Shown here one piece after another: positions 31,269 to 32,576 of a stretch of DNA of 32,576 nt (position 1 is its first letter; every line of letters starts with the position of its first letter). Both the position numbers and the translations under genes were made by a program. Origin of the DNA: a virus; the IMG/VR virus record IMGVR_UViG_3300032294_002509, positions 1 to 32,576 of that record; one strand, written 5' to 3'. The notes beneath the pieces were generated by a model. The model was not told where the DNA came from, did not search any database, and worked only from the letters and a program-made list of their open reading frames with translations.

Positions 31269-31353
31269 GCGTCAGTAGCCCGTTAAAGAGGCGGACGAGA
31301 CTGTAAATCTCGCGTCCGAAAGGACTCACTAGGAGCGTTACCTAGATGGCGCA
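31269..31353 (+). tRNA. tRNA-Tyr(GUA), noncanonical elbow
   Basis: Acceptor GCGTCAG/ATGGCGC (six pairs with one G-U; G7-A66 mismatched), A73, CCA not encoded. D stem GCC/GGC with loop CGTTAAAGA lacking G-G (A18-G19 at 31287-31288). Anticodon arm CGAGA/TCTCG, loop CTGTAAA, anticodon GTA. Class II variable arm with GTCC-GAAA-GGAC, normal for bacterial Tyr. T arm CTAGG/CCTAG with loop AGCGTTA. Confidence 0.82.
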
Positions 31354-31364
31354 AATTTTAATAT

Positions 31365-31440
31365 AGCAGGGTAGACAAGTGGTTAAGTCGTCACGCTCAT
31401 AACGTGAAGATCGTGGGTTCAAATCCCGCCCCTGCCACCA
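31365..31440 (+). tRNA. tRNA-Met(CAU), initiator-like
   Basis: Acceptor AGCAGGG with CCCTGCC leaves A1 opposite C72, a mismatch at the position mismatched in bacterial initiators; A73 and CCA encoded. D stem GAC/GTC has A11-U24, another initiator mark. Anticodon loop CTCATAA, variable AGATC and T loop TTCAAAT match Escherichia coli tRNA-fMet. The usual three G-C pairs of the anticodon stem are replaced by A-U, C-G and G-C (TCACG/CGTGA). An elongator Met or lysidine Ile tRNA is less likely. Confidence 0.8.
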
Positions 31441-31441
31441 A

Positions 31442-31527
31442 TTTATTCATAGCAATCATGCACGGAGTTAGCGAATGCGTATGAGGAAGAGTCTTTCGCT
31501 GGACTATGACTTCTCATTATGAATAAA
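31442..31527 (+). ncRNA. candidate structured RNA, three-way junction with kissing loops
   Basis: Lies between tRNA-Met and the broken tRNA-Ile. A closing stem pairs 31442-31451 with 31518-31527 (10 bp). Inside are hairpin A (31456-31462 with 31476-31484, two-base bulge, 13-base loop) and hairpin B (31486-31493 with 31502-31513, four-base bulge, 8-base loop). Loop A AGCGAA (31470-31475) is complementary to loop B TTCGCT (31495-31500). It does not fold as a tRNA: no anticodon arm or T loop. Not recognised; the structure is read by eye. Confidence 0.45.
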
Positions 31528-31537
31528 AATTAATTTC

Positions 31538-31575
31538 AGGACTATAACTCAGTTGGTAGAGTGGCATGTTGATCC
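31538..31575 (+). pseudogene. 5' half of a tRNA-Ile(GAU), interrupted
   Basis: AGGACTA, TA, D arm ACTC-AGTTGGTA-GAGT, G, anticodon 5' strand GCATG and TTGAT match a tRNA to the anticodon GAT, after which the sequence stops being tRNA-like. No complementary TAGTCCT 3' half is present downstream in the window. A homing-endonuclease gene follows. Confidence 0.7.
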
Positions 31576-31594
31576 CTATAGTGTATATATAAAT

Positions 31595-32188
31595 ATGATA
31601 TGTAAGTTTTGCGGAAAAGATTGCGTTAATAACAATAGCCATAGAAATCACGAAAGATTATGTCCGTATAATAAAGATAGGTCGTATACTTCATATACAA
31701 CAAAAGAAAGAGGTCATATAGCTTGGAATAAAGGCCTAAAAGGAGATCCAAGAATGGCAAGCCCATTTAAAGGGAAAAGTAGAAAAAAACATACGCAGCA
31801 AACAAAAGACTTATTATCTAAAATAGCTAAACTAAAAAAACTGGGCGGATATAGAAAAAATGCTGGAAAAAGTAAAAAATTTCAAGTATTAGATTCCTTT
31901 GGAAAGGAAACCACATTGCAGAGTACATATGAGTACAAATGCTACGAAATTTTAACCAAGTTAAATATAAAATGGCTAAGACCAAAAGCATTAAAGTATG
32001 ATAATAAAAACTATTTCGCTGATTTTTATTTAGTTGATTATAAAATATATCTTGACCCTAAAAATTCATATAAAGCAAGGCTAGATAAAGAAAAAATTGA
32101 GAAAGTGATTGAACAAAATAACGTTAAAGTCTATATATTAGAATATGAAAATTTAACAGAAAATAAAATTATAAGCCTTTGTAGTTAA
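31595..32188 (+). CDS. homing endonuclease, C2HC finger, NUMOD-like, PD-(D/E)XK
   Basis: 197 residues from the ATG at 31595; upstream in-frame codons lie in the tRNA fragment. Finger C6? set is C3-x2-C6-x12-H19-x3-C23. HIAWNKGLKGDPRM and PFKGKSRKKHTQQTKDLLS are typical of NUMOD3-type DNA-binding repeats of homing enzymes. The nuclease domain has TYEYKCYEIL, IKWLRPKALKYD and YFADFYLVDYKIYLDPKN, giving the D...D-x-K core. The last five codons and the stop lie within the following intact tRNA-Ile gene. It shares finger geometry with the other homing endonuclease at 23216. Confidence 0.8.
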   Translation: MICKFCGKDCVNNNSHRNHERLCPYNKDRSYTSYTTKERGHIAWNKGLKGDPRMASPFKGKSRKKHTQQTKDLLSKIAKLKKLGGYRKNAGKSKKFQVLDSFGKETTLQSTYEYKCYEILTKLNIKWLRPKALKYDNKNYFADFYLVDYKIYLDPKNSYKARLDKEKIEKVIEQNNVKVYILEYENLTENKIISLCS

Positions 32189-32245
32189 ATGGTATAACCG
32201 CCGCTTGATAAGCGGCTATCATAAGTTCGATTCTTATCGAAGGCA
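32175..32245 (+). tRNA. tRNA-Ile(GAU)
   Basis: Acceptor GCCTTTG/CGAAGGC, A73, CCA not encoded. D loop contains G-G. Anticodon arm GCCGC/GCGGC, loop TTGATAA, anticodon GAT. T loop TTCGATT canonical. The stop codon of the homing endonuclease is inside this tRNA (32186-32188). Confidence 0.92.
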
Positions 32246-32252
32246 TTATAAA

Positions 32253-32329
32253 GGAATTGTAGCTCAATTGGTCAGAGCACCGCCCTGTCACGGCGGGGGT
32301 TACGAGTTCGAGCCTCGCCAATTCCGCCA
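32253..32329 (+). tRNA. tRNA-Asp(GUC)
   Basis: Acceptor GGAATTG/CAATTCC, G73 and CCA encoded. D loop AATTGGTCA, anticodon loop CTGTCAC (GTC), T loop TTCGAGC canonical; outermost T-stem pair is A-C. Confidence 0.92.
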
Positions 32330-32335
32330 GTTTTA

Positions 32336-32410
32336 TCAGGTTGTGGTGTAATAGTAGCATTATTCTCTGTGAAAGAATCGGTCTAGGTGCGAATCCTAGC
32401 CTCCTGACCA
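32336..32410 (+). tRNA. tRNA-His(GUG), A18/G55 elbow
   Basis: Anticodon arm ATTCT/AGAAT with loop CTGTGAA, anticodon GTG. T arm CTAGG/CCTAG with loop TGCGAAT, differing from canonical only by G55. D loop TAATAGTAG differs from the usual TAATGGTAG only by A18. Acceptor CAGGTTG/CCTCCTG has two mismatches (positions 5 and 6), and an extra 5' T can pair with A73, resembling the extra -1 base of His tRNAs. ACCA encoded. Confidence 0.8.
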
Positions 32411-32417
32411 GTTTTAT

Positions 32418-32493
32418 GCGGCTGAAGAGAAACAGCAGACTCGACTCCCTTTCACGGAGTAGATAGTGGGGGCAGCACCCATCAGCCGTGCCA
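32418..32493 (+). tRNA. tRNA-Glu(UUC), noncanonical elbow
   Basis: Acceptor GCGGCTG/CAGCCGT (7 bp, G1-U72), G73 and CCA encoded. D stem GAG/CTC with loop AAACAGCAGA (A18-G19 at 32434-32435). Anticodon arm ACTCC/GGAGT, loop CTTTCAC, anticodon TTC (32451-32453). T arm GTGGG/CCCAT with loop GGCAGCA, the same type as the tmRNA T loop. Confidence 0.8.
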
Positions 32494-32498
32494 ATTTT

Positions 32499-32572
32499 GG
32501 GTTATTAACATAAAAGTAATGTGGGAGTCTTCCAAACTTCATAAGTCGGAGCATTACCGACATAGCCCTCCA
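32499..32572 (+). tRNA. tRNA-Gly(UCC), noncanonical elbow
   Basis: Acceptor GGGTTAT/ATAGCCC (7 bp), U73 (glycine identity) and CCA encoded. D stem ACA/TGT with loop TAAAAGTAA (A18-G19 at 32515-32516). Anticodon arm GGAGT/ACTTC, loop CTTCCAA, anticodon TCC. T arm GTCGG/CCGAC with loop AGCATTA, the third AGCRTTA loop of the island. Confidence 0.8.
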
Positions 32573-32576
32573 AATT

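Noticed and set aside
31147-31329. 60-residue reading frame on the minus strand
   Set aside because: It is the complement of tRNA-Trp and tRNA-Tyr.
31442-31527. Hammerhead ribozyme
   Set aside because: The three-way junction lacks the CUGAUGA and GAAA core elements.
31538-32245. Group I intron in tRNA-Ile
   Set aside because: No 3' half complementary to AGGACTA follows and no intron core elements were recognised.
31269-32572. Noncanonical tRNAs as pseudogenes
   Set aside because: Stems, anticodons and identity bases are intact, most have encoded CCA, and the loop changes recur together.

Overview
The window is a stretch of a tailed double-stranded DNA phage genome (Caudoviricetes-like). 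It is AT-rich, densely packed, uses the standard code (TAA, TGA and TAG all end genes), and mixes virion genes with replication, nucleotide-metabolism and RNA genes. The phage is probably large. It carries its own C-family (Pol III alpha-type) DNA polymerase, a flavin-dependent thymidylate synthase, an RNA ligase, a tmRNA and 13 apparently intact tRNAs. Signal peptides and a membrane-anchored coiled-coil protein fit a bacterial host with a periplasm, but the host cannot be named. Shine-Dalgarno sites are essentially absent.

Layout. 1-2903: end of a DEDDh exonuclease overlapping a polymerase alpha subunit that lacks the usual PHP domain. 2896-5304 (minus): three virion-type proteins, two of them clear paralogues. 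5383-7525 (plus): three probable head or virion genes. 7570-10946: small proteins, one secreted protein, a metallopeptidase/VWA gene next to a MoxR-type AAA+ ATPase, and a spanin-like membrane protein. 11072-12753: MazG-like protein, ThyX, unknown protein. 12740-14825 (minus): tightly overlapping operon of a phosphoesterase, two small proteins, a macro-domain-like protein and a virion-type protein. 14947-17315: HNH protein, unknown protein, possible glycosyltransferase. 17325-22194 (minus): host-recognition module with two fibre proteins sharing an 18-residue repeat, a seven-repeat Asp-box protein and a baseplate-like protein. 22351-30172 (plus, except one homing endonuclease): AT-hook protein, tRNA-Gln, RNA ligase, Zn-peptidase-like protein, small membrane proteins, tRNA-Val, two phosphoesterases, HAD phosphatase, tRNA-Ala, nuclease-like protein and small zinc proteins. 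30179-32572: RNA island with tmRNA, tRNAs for Thr, Asn, Trp, Tyr, initiator-like Met, Ile, Asp, His, Glu and Gly, an unassigned structured RNA, and a homing endonuclease inserted in a broken tRNA-Ile.

Three patterns stand out. (1) Five tRNAs (His, Trp, Tyr, Glu, Gly) and the tmRNA have A-G instead of G-G at the D-loop 18-19 position and G instead of U at T-loop position 55. The other eight tRNAs have the canonical pair, so this looks like a coordinated redesign of the elbow. (2) Seven plus-strand genes have the same upstream geometry: a TTGACT-like -35, 17 bases, a TATAAT-like -10, 6 bases, ATG. This predicts leaderless mRNAs, and the island also encodes an initiator-like tRNA. (3) Between two tRNAs lies an 86-base RNA candidate with a closing stem, two hairpins and a 6-bp loop-loop match. 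With the RNA ligase and tmRNA, the window suggests a phage that has rebuilt much of the host translation interface.
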